DNA from: Polaromonas sp.
GTDB taxonomy: Bacteria; Pseudomonadota; Gammaproteobacteria; Burkholderiales; Burkholderiaceae_C
DNA: 64,000 nucleotides
Assembly: GCF_012927455.1 (NCBI RefSeq)
Contig: NZ_JABBPE010000015.1
Span: 310,001 to 374,000 of the forward strand
Direction: 5' to 3'
Positions 1 through 10,680 of the stretch are shown here, piece after piece. How positions within the stretch are numbered: position 1 is the first letter of the stretch; every line of letters begins with the position of its first letter. The notes beneath the pieces were generated by a model that searched no databases, had not been told where the DNA came from, and was given only the letters and a program-made list of their open reading frames with translations. The position numbers were made by a program, and so were the translations under genes.

Positions 1-1
1 C

Positions 2-223
2 GTGCCCGAGGGCGAGTCTTATGCCGCGGTCGAGCATCCCAAGGGCGAGTTCGGCATTTACATCGTCAGCGATGGCGCCAACAAGCCTTACCGGCTGAAG
101 ATTCGTCCGCCCGGTTTTTCGCATCTGGCATCCATGGACGAGATGTCGCGTGGTCACATGATCGCCGACGCCGTCGCCATCATCGGCACCATGGACATAG
201 TGTTCGGCGAAATTGACCGCTAA
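2..223 (+). CDS. nuoD: NADH-quinone oxidoreductase subunit D, C-terminal end (partial)
   Basis: The open frame enters from the left edge, so only the last 73 codons of the 49-kDa subunit are present. The visible tail has the conserved NuoD ending: a [17 protein letters not shown] segment, then the RPPGFSHL region, and the terminal [13 protein letters not shown]. In complex I this subunit helps form the quinone-binding cavity with NuoB and NuoH on the cytoplasmic side. nuoE follows after 20 bp, so this is the middle of a nuo operon whose nuoA-C part lies outside. The frame starts at the edge and the true start is not visible. Confidence 0.97.
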   Translation: MPEGESYAAVEHPKGEFGIYIVSDGANKPYRLKIRPPGFSHLASMDEMSRGHMIADAVAIIGTMDIVFGEIDR

Positions 224-243
224 TTCTCAGGAGCATTCCCACG

Positions 244-780
244 ATGTCACCCATGAATTCTGAACAAGCCAAAGCGCGCACGCCTGCGTTGTCGGCGCAG
301 TCCCTGGACCGGTTTGACCGCGAAGTTGCCAAGTACCCTACGGACCAGAGGCAGTCGGCCGTCATGGCCTGCCTCACCATCGTGCAGCAAGAGCAAGGTT
401 TTGTCAGCGCCGAGAGCGAGAAGCTGGTGGCCGAATATCTGCACATGGCGCCGATAGCCGTGCACGAAGTCACGACCTTCTACAACATGTACAACCAGCA
501 ACCGGTAGGCAAGTACAAGCTCAACGTGTGCACCAACCTGCCATGCCAGTTGCGAGACGGCGCTCGGGCACTCAAGCACCTGGAGCAAAAACTCGGCATT
601 GCCATGGGCGAAACCAGTGCGGACGGCCTTTTCACGTTGCAGCAGTCCGAGTGCCTGGGGGCCTGTGCCGACTCGCCGGTGCTGCTGGTCAATGACACCA
701 CGATGTGCAGCTTTATGAGCAATGAAAAACTGGACCAGCTCATCGTGGGTCTCCAATCCGCTGAGGCTGAAAAATCATGA
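244..780 (+). CDS. nuoE: NADH-quinone oxidoreductase subunit E (24-kDa [2Fe-2S] protein)
   Basis: 178 aa, the normal size for NuoE. It carries the N1a [2Fe-2S] cluster of the NADH-dehydrogenase module of complex I. The four cluster cysteines are visible as C96, C101 (VCTNLPC) and C137, C141 (SECLGAC). The thioredoxin-like fold follows an N-terminal helical region containing [18 protein letters not shown] ribosome site lies 9-10 bases before the ATG at 244; the ATG at 253 is a weaker alternative. The stop overlaps the nuoF start by 4 bases, which suggests translational coupling. Confidence 0.97.
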   Translation: MSPMNSEQAKARTPALSAQSLDRFDREVAKYPTDQRQSAVMACLTIVQQEQGFVSAESEKLVAEYLHMAPIAVHEVTTFYNMYNQQPVGKYKLNVCTNLPCQLRDGARALKHLEQKLGIAMGETSADGLFTLQQSECLGACADSPVLLVNDTTMCSFMSNEKLDQLIVGLQSAEAEKS

Positions 781-2219
781 CGCCCGTAAGCAAATCGAAT
801 ATCAACGCAGCGGCGCAGCGTGTGTTGTCGCAATTTTCTGCCAGTGGTGTGCAGACCAGTTTTCATGGTCGGCACATCAATCCGCAAATTCTTGCCGACC
901 TTAATGGCAACAACTGGCGACTGAAGGACTATGAAGCGCGCGGCGGCTATCAGGCGTTGCGCAAGATTTTGGCCCAGGGCGACAGTCAGTCGGCCGGCGA
1001 CACCGTCGCTGTGGGCATGACGCCCGACCAAGTGATTGCCGAGGTCAAGGCGAGTAGCCTGCGCGGCCGCGGCGGCGCAGGTTTTCCGACCGGACTGAAG
1101 TGGAGTTTTATGCCACGCCAGTTTCCGGGTCAGAAATATTTGGTTTGCAATTCGGATGAAGGCGAGCCTGGCACCTGCAAGGACCGTGACATCATGCAGT
1201 TCAACCCGCATAGCGTGATTGAAGGCATGGCGATTGCTGCCTACGCGATGGGCATCAGCGTAGGCTACAACTACATCCACGGCGAAATCTTTGCCACCTA
1301 CCAGCGTTTTGAAGAAGCGCTGGAAGAGGCGCGCGCAGCCGGCCTGCTCGGCAACAATATTCTGGGCAGCGGTTTCAATTTCCAACTGCATGCTTCGCAC
1401 GGTTTTGGCGCCTACATTTGCGGCGAAGAGACCGCTCTGCTGGAGTCGCTGGAAGGCAAAAAGGGACAGCCGCGCTTCAAGCCGCCGTTTCCTGCCAGCT
1501 TCGGTTTGTACGGCAAGCCCACCACCATCAACAACACTGAAACCTTCGCAGCCGTGCCGTGGATTATTCGCAACGGTGGCCAGGCCTACCTCGAATGCGG
1601 CAAGCCGAACAATGGCGGTACCAAAATTTATTCGGTGTCTGGCGATGTCGAGTTGCCTGGCAACTATGAAGTGCCGATGGGTACGCCGTTTTCAAAGCTG
1701 CTGGAACTTGCCGGCGGCGTGAAAAATGCCAAAGGGGGCCGCACGCTAAAAGCTGTGATTCCCGGTGGCTCCTCGTCGCCGGTGCTGCCGGCTTCCATCA
1801 TGATGGACTGCACCATGGACTACGACTCGATCGCCAAGGCCGGCTCCATGCTGGGTTCCGGTGCCGTGATCGTGCTGGATGACAGCCGCTGCATGGTCGA
1901 GTCGCTGAAACGCCTGTCCTACTTTTATATGCACGAATCCTGCGGGCAATGCACGCCCTGCCGTGAAGGCACGGGCTGGCTCTGGCGCGTGGTGGACCGC
2001 ATCCACAACGGGATGGGTCGCCAGAGTGATCTGGATTTGCTCAATTCGGTGGCGGACAACATTCAAGGGCGCACCATTTGTGCGCTGGGCGATGCAGCGG
2101 CCATGCCGGTGCGCGCCATGATTAAACATTTCCGTCATGAGTTTGAGGCCATGATCAAACCACAAATCCATCAGGCTGCAGCCCTCCAGGCCGCAGTTCC
2201 GGCTGCAACGCAGGCTTGA
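777..2219 (+). CDS. nuoF: NADH-quinone oxidoreductase subunit F (51-kDa, FMN and NADH binding)
   Basis: 480 aa. It binds FMN and NADH and hands electrons to the N3 [4Fe-4S] cluster. The glycine-rich FMN/NADH segment [11 protein letters not shown] is at residues 96-106, and [17 protein letters not shown] is at about 211-227. The N3 cysteines are C389, C392 and C395 ([12 protein letters not shown]) plus C435 (ICALGD). About 35 residues longer than E. coli NuoF, mostly at the N terminus (residues 1-40) and in an alanine-rich tail. The ATG overlaps the nuoE stop (ATGA). Confidence 0.97.
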   Translation: MTPVSKSNINAAAQRVLSQFSASGVQTSFHGRHINPQILADLNGNNWRLKDYEARGGYQALRKILAQGDSQSAGDTVAVGMTPDQVIAEVKASSLRGRGGAGFPTGLKWSFMPRQFPGQKYLVCNSDEGEPGTCKDRDIMQFNPHSVIEGMAIAAYAMGISVGYNYIHGEIFATYQRFEEALEEARAAGLLGNNILGSGFNFQLHASHGFGAYICGEETALLESLEGKKGQPRFKPPFPASFGLYGKPTTINNTETFAAVPWIIRNGGQAYLECGKPNNGGTKIYSVSGDVELPGNYEVPMGTPFSKLLELAGGVKNAKGGRTLKAVIPGGSSSPVLPASIMMDCTMDYDSIAKAGSMLGSGAVIVLDDSRCMVESLKRLSYFYMHESCGQCTPCREGTGWLWRVVDRIHNGMGRQSDLDLLNSVADNIQGRTICALGDAAAMPVRAMIKHFRHEFEAMIKPQIHQAAALQAAVPAATQA

Positions 2220-2240
2220 GCCGGGGAAAGAAGAAAAAAT

Positions 2241-4406
2241 ATGGTTGAAATAGAACTCGACGGCCAGAAAGTGGAAGTGCTAGAAGGCAGCACGGTAATG
2301 CACGCTGCTGAAAAAGCCGGCACTTACATTCCTCATTTTTGCTACCACAAGAAGCTCAGCATCGCGGCCAACTGCCGCATGTGTCTGGTCGATGTGGAAA
2401 AGGCGCCCAAGCCGATGCCGGCTTGCGCCACGCCGGTCACGCAGGGCATGATCGTGCACACCAAGAACGACAAAGCCATCAAGGCCCAGAAGGGAGTGAT
2501 GGAGTTCTTGCTGATCAACCACCCGCTCGATTGCCCGATTTGCGATCAGGGCGGCGAGTGCCAGCTGCAGGATTTAGCCGTAGGCTACGGTGCCGGCGAA
2601 TCCCGCTACGAAGAAGAAAAACGCGTGGTGTTCCATAAAGATGTGGGCCCGCTGATCTCCATGCAGGAGATGAGCCGATGCATCCACTGCACCCGCTGTG
2701 TGCGCTTTGGTCAGGAAATGGCCGGCGTGATGGAGCTCGGCATGTCGCATCGCGGCGAGCACGCGGAAATTGAAACCTTCGTTGGCATGTCGGTGGACTC
2801 CGAGCTGTCGGGCAACATGATTGATCTTTGCCCGGTAGGCGCGCTGACCAGCAAGCCTTTTCGCTACAGCGCCCGCACCTGGGAACTGTCGCGCCGCAAG
2901 TCGGTTAGCCCGCACGACTCCACCGGTGCCAACCTGATTGTTCAGGTCAAGTCCAACAAGGTCATGCGTGTCGTTCCGCTGGAAAACGAAGACGTCAACG
3001 AATGCTGGATCGCCGACCGCGACCGCTTTTCTTATGAAGCCCTGAACAGTGATGAGCGCCTGACCAGTCCCATGATCAAACAGGGGGGCGAGTGGCAAAC
3101 CGTCGATTGGCAAACCGCGCTGGAATATGTGGCCAATGGCCTCAAGCAGATCAAGAGCGAACACGGTGCAGCCAGTATTGGTACGCTGGCCAGCCCGCAC
3201 AGCACGCTGGAAGAGCTGTATTTGGCCGCGTCTTTGATGCGCGGACTGGGCAGCGAAAACATCGACTACCGCTTGCGCAACGCCGAATTTTCGCCTGTCG
3301 CGTCGGTGCACTGGCTGGGTACTTCGATTGCCTCGCTGTCGCAGTTGCAACGCGCGCTGGTGGTGGGTTCCAACCTGCGCAAGGATCATCCGCTGTTTGC
3401 GCAACGCATTCGGCAGTCAGTCCGCAAGGGATGCGCGCTCAATGCTATCAATTCAGTAGCTGAGCTGGCTGCTCCGGATGCCTGGGCCATGCCGGTCGCC
3501 AACGCGCTGACGACAGCGCCTGATGCCTGGGCCCAGGCCCTGGCTGATGTGGCCTCGGTAATCGCGACAGAGAAGGGCGTTTCCGCACCGGCCGCTGGTC
3601 AGGCCACGGCCACCGCCCAGGCCATCGCCAAGTCCATGCTCGGCGGCGAGCGAAAGGCCATCTTGCTGGGTAATGCCGCAGCGCACCACGTCAATGCCTC
3701 CAGCCTGCTGGCCTTGGCGCAGTGGATTGGCGCGCAAACCGGCGCCACGGTGGGCTATCTGACCGAAGCGGCCAACACCGTCGGTGCGCAACTGGCCGGT
3801 GCCATGCCAGGCAGCCAAGGCCTTCATGCCGGCCAGATGCTGAAGGGCCAACTCAAAGCCGTCTTCCTGCTGAATAACGAGCCGGAATTTGACTCGGCTT
3901 CGGGTGCCAGCGCCATGGCTGCGCTGAATGCCGTCCAGATGGTTGTCACGTTGAGCCCTTTCAAGGCCAACATGAGTATCAGTGATGTGCTGTTGCCGAT
4001 TGCCCCTTTCACGGAGACCTCCGGTACTTTTGTCAACGCCGAAGGGCGGGTGCAGGGCTTTCATGCAGTCGTAAAACCTTTGGGGGACACCCGTCCGGCC
4101 TGGAAGGTGTTGCGCGTGTTGGCCAATCTGCTGGGTCTGCCCGGCTTTGAGTTTGAATCTTCGCAGGATGTGCTCAAGCAGATTGCCGATGTTGACGCAA
4201 GCCAAATGTCTGCAGATCGCTTGAATCAGCAGCAGGGCAGTGCAAGCCCGGCCCGCATCACCGTGTCAGCCAGTGCCGGCGCGGCGCCTGCCGTTGCCAG
4301 CATTTACCAGCTCGACAGTCTGGTGCGGCGAGCCACATCGCTGCAGTTGACCGCAGATGCCCGGCAGGCCCATGCCAGTCAAAGCCTCGAAGGAGCCGGC
4401 GCATGA
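2241..4406 (+). CDS. nuoG: NADH-quinone oxidoreductase subunit G (75-kDa Fe-S protein)
   Basis: 721 aa, clearly shorter than the 908-aa E. coli protein but, as I recall, normal for betaproteobacteria. An N-terminal ferredoxin domain holds N1b (C34, C45, C48, C62), then the HxxxCxxCxxxxxC motif (H94, C98, C101, C107), then a [4Fe-4S] set C147, C150, C153 and C197, followed by a molybdopterin-oxidoreductase-like domain that needs no molybdenum in complex I. The extra N7 cysteine motif of E. coli NuoG is not seen. Residues about 402-411 are encoded by a degenerate copy of repeat family A. The stop overlaps the nuoH start by 4 bases. Confidence 0.96.
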   Translation: MVEIELDGQKVEVLEGSTVMHAAEKAGTYIPHFCYHKKLSIAANCRMCLVDVEKAPKPMPACATPVTQGMIVHTKNDKAIKAQKGVMEFLLINHPLDCPICDQGGECQLQDLAVGYGAGESRYEEEKRVVFHKDVGPLISMQEMSRCIHCTRCVRFGQEMAGVMELGMSHRGEHAEIETFVGMSVDSELSGNMIDLCPVGALTSKPFRYSARTWELSRRKSVSPHDSTGANLIVQVKSNKVMRVVPLENEDVNECWIADRDRFSYEALNSDERLTSPMIKQGGEWQTVDWQTALEYVANGLKQIKSEHGAASIGTLASPHSTLEELYLAASLMRGLGSENIDYRLRNAEFSPVASVHWLGTSIASLSQLQRALVVGSNLRKDHPLFAQRIRQSVRKGCALNAINSVAELAAPDAWAMPVANALTTAPDAWAQALADVASVIATEKGVSAPAAGQATATAQAIAKSMLGGERKAILLGNAAAHHVNASSLLALAQWIGAQTGATVGYLTEAANTVGAQLAGAMPGSQGLHAGQMLKGQLKAVFLLNNEPEFDSASGASAMAALNAVQMVVTLSPFKANMSISDVLLPIAPFTETSGTFVNAEGRVQGFHAVVKPLGDTRPAWKVLRVLANLLGLPGFEFESSQDVLKQIADVDASQMSADRLNQQQGSASPARITVSASAGAAPAVASIYQLDSLVRRATSLQLTADARQAHASQSLEGAGA
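3444..3472 (+). repeat. Family A repeat, degenerate copy inside nuoG
   Basis: GCTATCAATTCAGTAGCTGA then GCTGGCTGC. Only the first arm is clear. Read in frame as [11 protein letters not shown]. Confidence 0.6.
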
Positions 4407-5482
4407 TTGAGGCAGTTTACGGCTTTGGCCAAGGCTTGATGGGCGGCGTCTGGCCGGGTACGGTCTGGCCCGTCTTGTGGGCGTTGATCAAGATCGTTTG
4501 CCTTCTGGCGCCGTTGATGGGCTGTGTGGCCTACCTGACGCTGTGGGAGCGCAAGGCGATCGGTTTTACGCAGATCCGTTTGGGCCCCAACCGGGTGGGT
4601 CCGCTGGGATTGTTGCAACCGATTGCCGACGCGCTCAAGCTGCTGACCAAGGAAATCATCATCCCCACGGCCGCAAGCAAAGGGCTGTTTGTGCTCGGTC
4701 CCGTCATGACCATCATGCCGGCGCTGGCGGCGTGGGCGGTGGTGCCCTTTGGTCCCGATATCGCGCTGGCCAACATTAACGCTGGCCTGTTGTTCCTGAT
4801 GGCCATCACGTCGATGGAGGTGTATGGCGTCATCATTGCAGGCTGGGCATCGAACTCCAAGTACGCTTTTCTGGGCGCGATGCGGGCTTCGGCCCAGATG
4901 GTGAGTTACGAAATTGCCATGGGCTTTTGCCTGGTGGTGGTGCTCATGGTATCTGCCAGTCTGAACATGACCGACATTGTGCTGGGTCAGGGAAAAGGCA
5001 TGGCTGCGGACAGGGGGTTGACCTTCCTGTCCTGGAACTGGCTACCTTTGTTCCCCATTTTCGTGGTGTACTTTATTTCGAGTCTGGCCGAGACCAACCG
5101 CCACCCGTTTGACGTGGTTGAGGGCGAGTCCGAAATTGTGGCGGGCCATATGGTCGAGTACTCCGGCATGGCCTTTGCCATGTTCTTTCTGGCCGAGTAC
5201 GCCAACATGATTCTGGTCTCGGTGTTGTGCGTCATCCTTTTTCTGGGTGGCTGGTTGTCCCCGATTGACAGTGTCTTCTTCAACTGGATTCCGGGCTGGA
5301 TCTGGCTGGGCATCAAGGCGTTTGTGGTGGTCACGATGTTCTTGTGGGTACGGGCAACTTTCCCGCGTTTTCGTTATGACCAGATCATGCGTCTGGGCTG
5401 GAAGATATTCATACCTGTGACCCTGGTCTGGCTGGTGGTCGTCGGGGCCTGGATGCAGACCCCTTACAACATCTGGAAGTGA
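4403..5482 (+). CDS. nuoH: NADH-quinone oxidoreductase subunit H (membrane, quinone site)
   Basis: 359 aa multi-spanning membrane protein that joins the peripheral arm of complex I to the proton-pumping arm and shapes the quinone entry channel. The conserved first loop is seen as [20 protein letters not shown] near residues 49-68, and the acidic loop [20 protein letters not shown] near 229-248. The hydrophobic profile fits eight membrane helices. ATG overlaps the nuoG stop. It is followed by 118 bp containing a family B palindromic repeat, an unusual gap for an otherwise tight operon. Confidence 0.97.
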   Translation: MIEAVYGFGQGLMGGVWPGTVWPVLWALIKIVCLLAPLMGCVAYLTLWERKAIGFTQIRLGPNRVGPLGLLQPIADALKLLTKEIIIPTAASKGLFVLGPVMTIMPALAAWAVVPFGPDIALANINAGLLFLMAITSMEVYGVIIAGWASNSKYAFLGAMRASAQMVSYEIAMGFCLVVVLMVSASLNMTDIVLGQGKGMAADRGLTFLSWNWLPLFPIFVVYFISSLAETNRHPFDVVEGESEIVAGHMVEYSGMAFAMFFLAEYANMILVSVLCVILFLGGWLSPIDSVFFNWIPGWIWLGIKAFVVVTMFLWVRATFPRFRYDQIMRLGWKIFIPVTLVWLVVVGAWMQTPYNIWK

Positions 5483-5487
5483 ATATG

Positions 5488-5582
5488 AGCCCCCACGCTT
5501 GTTGCTTCGCGTACTACGCTGCCCCCCGAGGGGGCGCATTTTTCCTTGGGGCGGCCCTGCGGAAAAACATCGGCTCACACGC
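5488..5582 (+). repeat. Family B palindromic repeat, copy 1 (between nuoH and nuoI)
   Basis: Begins with GAGCCCCCACGCTTG, includes CTTCGCGTACTACGCTG, then the palindrome CCCCCCGAGGGGG and a tail rich in GGGCGGCC. The same module is found at 41546-41640 (same orientation) and 58370-58452 (opposite orientation). The palindrome can fold in the polycistronic nuo message. nuoI keeps its own AGGAA ribosome site just downstream. Confidence 0.85.
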
Positions 5583-5600
5583 CTGCGTCAGGAAACTTAT

Positions 5601-6095
5601 ATGTCAATAGCATCCGTCAAGGACTTTGTTTCAAGCTTCATGTTGACCGAGCTGTTCAAGGGCATGGCCCTGACCGGCAAGTACATGTTCAAGCGCAAGA
5701 TCACGATTCAGTTCCCCGAAGAGAAAACCCCGTTAAGCCCGCGTTTTCGTGGCCTGCATGCGTTGCGCCGTTATGAAAACGGCGAAGAGCGCTGCATAGC
5801 CTGCAAGCTTTGCGAGGCGGTCTGCCCGGCGCTGGCCATCACCATCGAGTCGGACGTGCGCGAAGACGGCAGCCGCCGCACCTCGCGCTACGACATTGAC
5901 CTGACCAAATGCATTTTTTGCGGCTTTTGCGAAGAAAGCTGTCCCGTCGATTCGATTGTCGAAACCCATATTTTTGAATACCACGGTGAAAAACGGGGCG
6001 ACCTGTATTTCACCAAAGAAATGCTGCTGGCAGTGGGCGACCGCTACGAAACCGAAATCGCCGCCAACCGCGCGGCAGATGCCAAGTACCGCTGA
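5601..6095 (+). CDS. nuoI: NADH-quinone oxidoreductase subunit I (two [4Fe-4S] ferredoxin)
   Basis: 164 aa, normal for NuoI. It carries clusters N6a and N6b that pass electrons to N2 in NuoB. The two ferredoxin motifs are C65, C68, C71, C75 ([13 protein letters not shown]) and C104, C107, C110, C114 ([13 protein letters not shown]). The frame is open upstream to 5499, but that part translates repeat B. The ATG at 5601 has CAGGAAAC before it and gives the family N terminus MSIASVKDF. Confidence 0.97.
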   Translation: MSIASVKDFVSSFMLTELFKGMALTGKYMFKRKITIQFPEEKTPLSPRFRGLHALRRYENGEERCIACKLCEAVCPALAITIESDVREDGSRRTSRYDIDLTKCIFCGFCEESCPVDSIVETHIFEYHGEKRGDLYFTKEMLLAVGDRYETEIAANRAADAKYR

Positions 6096-6139
6096 ATTCA
6101 TACGCTTAAGTAGCTGGCTCAAGAAAGAATCCAAAGAAC

Positions 6140-6802
6140 ATGGACGCTAAAACAGGTCTTTTTTATGTCTTCGCCGCGGTGTTGCTGTTTGCCGCATTCC
6201 GCGTGATTACCGCGCGCAATCCGGTGCATGCAGCGTTGTACCTGGTGCTGGCATTTTTTCAGGCGGCGGCCATCTGGATTTTACTTAAGGCCGAGTTTCT
6301 GGCTATCACGCTGGTGCTGGTCTATGTCGGCGCGGTGATGGTGCTGTTTCTCTTTGTGGTCATGATGCTGGACATCAATATCGACGGTATGCGCAAAGGC
6401 TTCTGGAAGCATTTCCCGCTTGCCGGCAGTGTGGGGGCCATCATTGCGCTGGAAATGTCCTATGTGCTGATGGGTGGGTTCCGCGAGCCCCCCAAATTGG
6501 CATCCGGGGCCGTTTTGCCAGGGCAGATTGACGCGCAGGTTTCTAACACTAAAGAGTTGGGCAAGGTGCTGTATTCAGAGTATCTCTATCCGCTGGAAAT
6601 CGCCGCCGTGATCCTGCTGGTCGCCATCATCGCGGCCATCGCGCTGACCATGCGCGAACGCAAAGACTCCAAATACCAAAATCCGGCCGATCAGATCCGC
6701 GTCAAGCCGGGCGACCGGGTTCGCCTGGTCAAGATGAAGTCTGTGGTTGCGGCACCCATTGCCGCTTCTGCGGGCGCAGCTACCGGAGAAAAACAATCAT
6801 GA
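6140..6802 (+). CDS. nuoJ: NADH-quinone oxidoreductase subunit J
   Basis: 220 aa membrane subunit with five predicted helices. It is part of the E-channel region of complex I. The family motif around [18 protein letters not shown] (third helix, residues about 56-73) is present. A hydrophilic C-terminal tail of about 50 residues follows the last helix and ends in an alanine-rich stretch. Its TGA overlaps the nuoK ATG (ATGA). Confidence 0.96.
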   Translation: MDAKTGLFYVFAAVLLFAAFRVITARNPVHAALYLVLAFFQAAAIWILLKAEFLAITLVLVYVGAVMVLFLFVVMMLDINIDGMRKGFWKHFPLAGSVGAIIALEMSYVLMGGFREPPKLASGAVLPGQIDAQVSNTKELGKVLYSEYLYPLEIAAVILLVAIIAAIALTMRERKDSKYQNPADQIRVKPGDRVRLVKMKSVVAAPIAASAGAATGEKQS

Positions 6803-7107
6803 TGCTGACGCTGGGACATTTTCTTTCGCTGGGCGCCATGCTCTTCGCGCTGTCGGTCATTGGCATTTTCTTGAACCGCAAGAATCTGATCGTGTTGCTC
6901 ATGGCGATTGAGCTTATGTTGCTTGCGGTCAATATGAACTTCGTGGCTTTTTCGTACTATCTCAACGATATGGCCGGACAGGTTTTTGTGTTTTTCATCC
7001 TGACCGTCGCTGCCGCCGAATCCGCCATCGGACTGGCCATACTGGTGCTGCTGTTCCGTAACAAGTCCAGTATCAACGTCGACGAACTCAACACGCTGCA
7101 GGGTTAA
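6799..7107 (+). CDS. nuoK: NADH-quinone oxidoreductase subunit K
   Basis: 102 aa with three membrane helices, the standard size for NuoK. Conserved membrane glutamates of the proton path are visible in the [15 protein letters not shown] and [18 protein letters not shown] segments. It translates from an ATG that overlaps the nuoJ stop. A second ATG follows directly (ATGATG), so the start could be one codon later. Confidence 0.97.
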   Translation: MMLTLGHFLSLGAMLFALSVIGIFLNRKNLIVLLMAIELMLLAVNMNFVAFSYYLNDMAGQVFVFFILTVAAAESAIGLAILVLLFRNKSSINVDELNTLQG

Positions 7108-7114
7108 TAAAAAG

Positions 7115-9139
7115 ATGAGCCAAACCCTTTCTGTCGCCGCGCTGCTGGCCGTTCCTTTAGCACCATTGGCCGGCGCTCTGGCGGCCGGTATTCTTGGAAC
7201 GACTTTTGGAGGCAACTGGATAGGCCGCCGCATGTCGCACAGCCTGACCATACTGGGCGTGCTGGTGGCCTTCATCATCTCGGCCATGACGCTTCGGAGC
7301 GTGGTGGTGGATGGCGCGTATTTCAATGAAACGCTCTACAACTGGATGACGGTTGGCAACCTGAAAATGGAAATCGGCTTTCTGGTTGATGGCCTGACCG
7401 CCATGATGATGTGCGTGGTGACTTTTGTCTCACTCATGGTGCATATCTACACGATCGGCTACATGGAAGAAGACGAAGGCTACAACCGATTCTTTGCCTA
7501 TATTTCCCTGTTCACCTTCTCCATGTTGATGCTGGTCATGAGCAACAACATGCTGCAGCTTTTCTTTGGCTGGGAGGCGGTGGGCCTGGTGTCCTACTTG
7601 CTGATTGGCTTCTGGTTCAACAAGCCGAGCGCCATTTTTGCCAACATGAAGGCTTTCATCGTCAACCGTGTCGGTGACTTTGGTTTCATTCTGGGCATCA
7701 GCCTGATTGCCGCTTACGCCGGCACGCTCAACTACGGCGAGGCCTTTGCCAAGGCCGACGAGCTGTCCAACCTGGTATTCCCGGGGACCGGCTGGATGCT
7801 GATTACCGTGATTTGCATTTGCCTGTTTATTGGAGCGATGGGCAAGTCGGCCCAGTTCCCGCTGCATGTGTGGCTGCCGGATTCCATGGAAGGCCCGACC
7901 CCCATTTCTGCGCTGATTCATGCGGCAACCATGGTGACCGCCGGTATATTCATGGTGGCGCGCATGTCGCCACTGTTTGAGCTCAGCGATACCGCGCTGA
8001 GCTTCATCATGATCATTGGTGCGATCACGGCGCTGTTCATGGGATTTCTCGGCATCATCCAGAACGACATCAAGCGGGTGGTAGCGTATTCCACCTTGTC
8101 GCAGTTGGGCTACATGACGGTGGCACTCGGCGCTTCGGCCTATTCCGTTGCGGTGTTTCATCTGATGACGCATGCCTTCTTCAAAGCGCTGCTGTTCCTG
8201 GCGGCCGGCTCGGTCATCATCGGCATGCACCACAACCAGGACATCCGCTGGATGGGCGGCGTGCGCAAGTACATGCCAATCACCTGGATTACCTCGCTGC
8301 TGGGCTCGCTGGCGCTGATCGGTACGCCGTTATTTGCCGGCTTTTACTCCAAGGACAGCATCATCGAAGCCGTTCATGAAAGCCATCTGATGGGCGCAGA
8401 TTTTGCCTATTTCGCCGTGCTGGCGGGCGTTTTCGTCACGGCTTTCTATTCATTTCGCATGTACTTTCTGGTGTTCCACGGCAAGGAACGCTACGACCAG
8501 AACCCGGATGCCCATCATGACGACCATGCTCACCATGGCGATCACCATGCGCCGCAAAAACCGCACGAGTCCCCCTGGGTGGTGACGGTACCACTGATTT
8601 TGCTGGCGATTCCTTCGGTCGTCATCGGTTTCATGACGATCCAGCCGATGCTGTTCGGTGACTTCTTCAAAGGGTCTATTTCCGTCAATCTGGAGCGGCA
8701 TCCTGCCATGGAAGAACTGGCCAAGCTGTTCCACAGTCCGCTGCAAATGGCGTTGCACGGCTTGACGGCTGCGCCTTTCTGGCTGGCGCTGTCAGGCGTC
8801 GTGCTGGCGTACTACATGTACATGGTTAACCCGGCCTTGCCTGCAGCGATCAAGCGCAAGGCACAACCAATCTATACCCTGCTTGAAAACAAATACTACC
8901 TAGACTGGTTCAACGAAAACGTGCTGGCCCGTGGTACGCGGGCACTTGGTATGGGCTTGTGGAAGGGCGGCGACGAGAAGCTGATCGATGGTGCCCTGGT
9001 CAACGGATCGTGGAAGCTGGTGGGCTGGGTTTCCAGCATGGTGCGACGTTTGCAGTCTGGCTACATCTACCACTACGCCTTCGGCATGATCATCGGCGTT
9101 TTCGTGCTGATGACCTATTTCGTCTGGCTCAATCAATAA
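7115..9139 (+). CDS. nuoL: NADH-quinone oxidoreductase subunit L (antiporter-like proton pump)
   Basis: 674 aa. This is the distal antiporter-like subunit with the long lateral helix. The conserved pump helices are seen at MGKSAQFPLHVWLPDSMEGP (about residues 242-261) and LIHAATMVTAG. A histidine-rich cytoplasmic or periplasmic loop at about residues 463-482 (NPDAHHDDHAHHGDHHAPQ) has nine histidines in 19 residues; similar His-rich loops occur in some betaproteobacterial NuoL proteins. It starts 7 bases after nuoK with only a weak ribosome site. Confidence 0.97.
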   Translation: MSQTLSVAALLAVPLAPLAGALAAGILGTTFGGNWIGRRMSHSLTILGVLVAFIISAMTLRSVVVDGAYFNETLYNWMTVGNLKMEIGFLVDGLTAMMMCVVTFVSLMVHIYTIGYMEEDEGYNRFFAYISLFTFSMLMLVMSNNMLQLFFGWEAVGLVSYLLIGFWFNKPSAIFANMKAFIVNRVGDFGFILGISLIAAYAGTLNYGEAFAKADELSNLVFPGTGWMLITVICICLFIGAMGKSAQFPLHVWLPDSMEGPTPISALIHAATMVTAGIFMVARMSPLFELSDTALSFIMIIGAITALFMGFLGIIQNDIKRVVAYSTLSQLGYMTVALGASAYSVAVFHLMTHAFFKALLFLAAGSVIIGMHHNQDIRWMGGVRKYMPITWITSLLGSLALIGTPLFAGFYSKDSIIEAVHESHLMGADFAYFAVLAGVFVTAFYSFRMYFLVFHGKERYDQNPDAHHDDHAHHGDHHAPQKPHESPWVVTVPLILLAIPSVVIGFMTIQPMLFGDFFKGSISVNLERHPAMEELAKLFHSPLQMALHGLTAAPFWLALSGVVLAYYMYMVNPALPAAIKRKAQPIYTLLENKYYLDWFNENVLARGTRALGMGLWKGGDEKLIDGALVNGSWKLVGWVSSMVRRLQSGYIYHYAFGMIIGVFVLMTYFVWLNQ

Positions 9140-9181
9140 AGCTTTCGATTATTCAGTCGAAACGAAGAAGGAAGAATAAGA

Positions 9182-10657
9182 ATGGGTTTGTTGAGCCTTG
9201 CCATCTGGACGCCGATTATTTTTGGCGTCGTCTTGCTGGCACTCGGTCGTGACGAAAACGCACGCAGTGTGCGCTGGATCGCGTTGATCGGTGCCGTCGT
9301 CAGTCTTGTCGTGACCTTGCCCTTGTACGGCGGCTTTGAGCTGGGTACGTCGGCCATGCAGTTCGTCGAGAAAAGCAGCTGGATCCAGCGCTTCAATGTT
9401 AACTACCATTTGGGCGTCGACGGCATTTCACTGTGGTTTGTGCTACTTACCGCTTTCATCAATGTAGTCGTCATCCTCGCCAGCTGGGAAGCCATCACCA
9501 CGCGTGTCAACCAATACATGGCCGCCTTCCTGATTCTCAGTGGCCTCATGATCGGCGTGTTCAGCGCGCTGGACGGTATCTTGTTCTACGTGTTCTTTGA
9601 AGCCACGCTGATCCCGATGTACCTGATCATTGGCGTCTGGGGCGGGCCCAACAAGATCTACGCGGCGTTCAAGTTTTTCCTGTACACGCTGCTGGGCTCC
9701 CTGATGCTGTTGGTTGCGCTGATCTTCCTGTACAGCAAGTCTGGCGGCAGTTTTGACATTCTTGTGTGGCACAAGCTGCCGCTGGGCGGCACGGTGCAGA
9801 CCCTGCTGTTCTTCGCTTTTTTTGCGGCCTTTGCCGTCAAGGTGCCGATGTGGCCGGTCCACACCTGGCTGCCCGATGTGCACGTGGAAGCGCCCACTGG
9901 CGGTTCAGCCGTGCTGGCAGCCATCATGCTCAAGCTAGGCGCCTACGGTTTCCTGCGCTTCTCCTTGCCTATCGCGCCTGATGCCTCGCACGAATGGGCC
10001 TGGCTGATGATTGCCTTGTCGCTGATCGCCGTGATCTACGTGGGGCTGGTCGCGCTGGTGCAACAGGATATGAAAAAGCTGGTGGCCTATTCTTCCGTGG
10101 CGCACATGGGTTTTGTCACGCTGGGTTTCTTCATCTTTAATGACCTCGGCGTGTCCGGCGGGATTGTGCAGATGATCGCGCACGGCTTTGTCTCGGCTGC
10201 CATGTTCCTGTGCATTGGCGTGCTGTACGACCGCGTGCATTCCCGCGAGATTGCCAGCTATGGCGGCGTGGTCAACACCATGCCCAAGTTTGCGGCCTTT
10301 GCCTTGCTGTTTGCCATGGCCAATTGCGGCTTGCCCGCCACGGCCGGCTTCGTCGGTGAATGGATGGTGATCCTGGGCGCTGTCAAATACAACTTCTGGA
10401 TTGGTGGAGCCGCGGCAACCGCGCTGATTTTTGGTGCGGCCTACACGCTGTGGATGTTCAAGCGCGTTTACCTCGGGCCTGTTACCAATGAAAACGTCAG
10501 AGCGTTGCGTGACATCAATAGCCGTGAATTCCTGATGCTCGCCTTGCTGGCCATCGCGGTGCTGTTCATGGGTATCTATCCCAAGCCGTTTACCGACGTG
10601 ATGAACACCTCGGTGGCTGACCTGCTCACGCACGTGGCGACCCCGAAACTGAACTAA
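9182..10657 (+). CDS. nuoM: NADH-quinone oxidoreductase subunit M (antiporter-like proton pump)
   Basis: 491 aa with about 14 membrane helices and the Mrp-antiporter-like core. The diagnostic segment [20 protein letters not shown] lies at about residues 220-239, and [16 protein letters not shown] at about 301-316. It has a good AAGGAAG ribosome site before the ATG at 9182. It lies between nuoL and nuoN as is usual in the operon. Confidence 0.97.
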   Translation: MGLLSLAIWTPIIFGVVLLALGRDENARSVRWIALIGAVVSLVVTLPLYGGFELGTSAMQFVEKSSWIQRFNVNYHLGVDGISLWFVLLTAFINVVVILASWEAITTRVNQYMAAFLILSGLMIGVFSALDGILFYVFFEATLIPMYLIIGVWGGPNKIYAAFKFFLYTLLGSLMLLVALIFLYSKSGGSFDILVWHKLPLGGTVQTLLFFAFFAAFAVKVPMWPVHTWLPDVHVEAPTGGSAVLAAIMLKLGAYGFLRFSLPIAPDASHEWAWLMIALSLIAVIYVGLVALVQQDMKKLVAYSSVAHMGFVTLGFFIFNDLGVSGGIVQMIAHGFVSAAMFLCIGVLYDRVHSREIASYGGVVNTMPKFAAFALLFAMANCGLPATAGFVGEWMVILGAVKYNFWIGGAAATALIFGAAYTLWMFKRVYLGPVTNENVRALRDINSREFLMLALLAIAVLFMGIYPKPFTDVMNTSVADLLTHVATPKLN

Positions 10658-10680
10658 GCAACCCTATCCAAAGAATTCAG

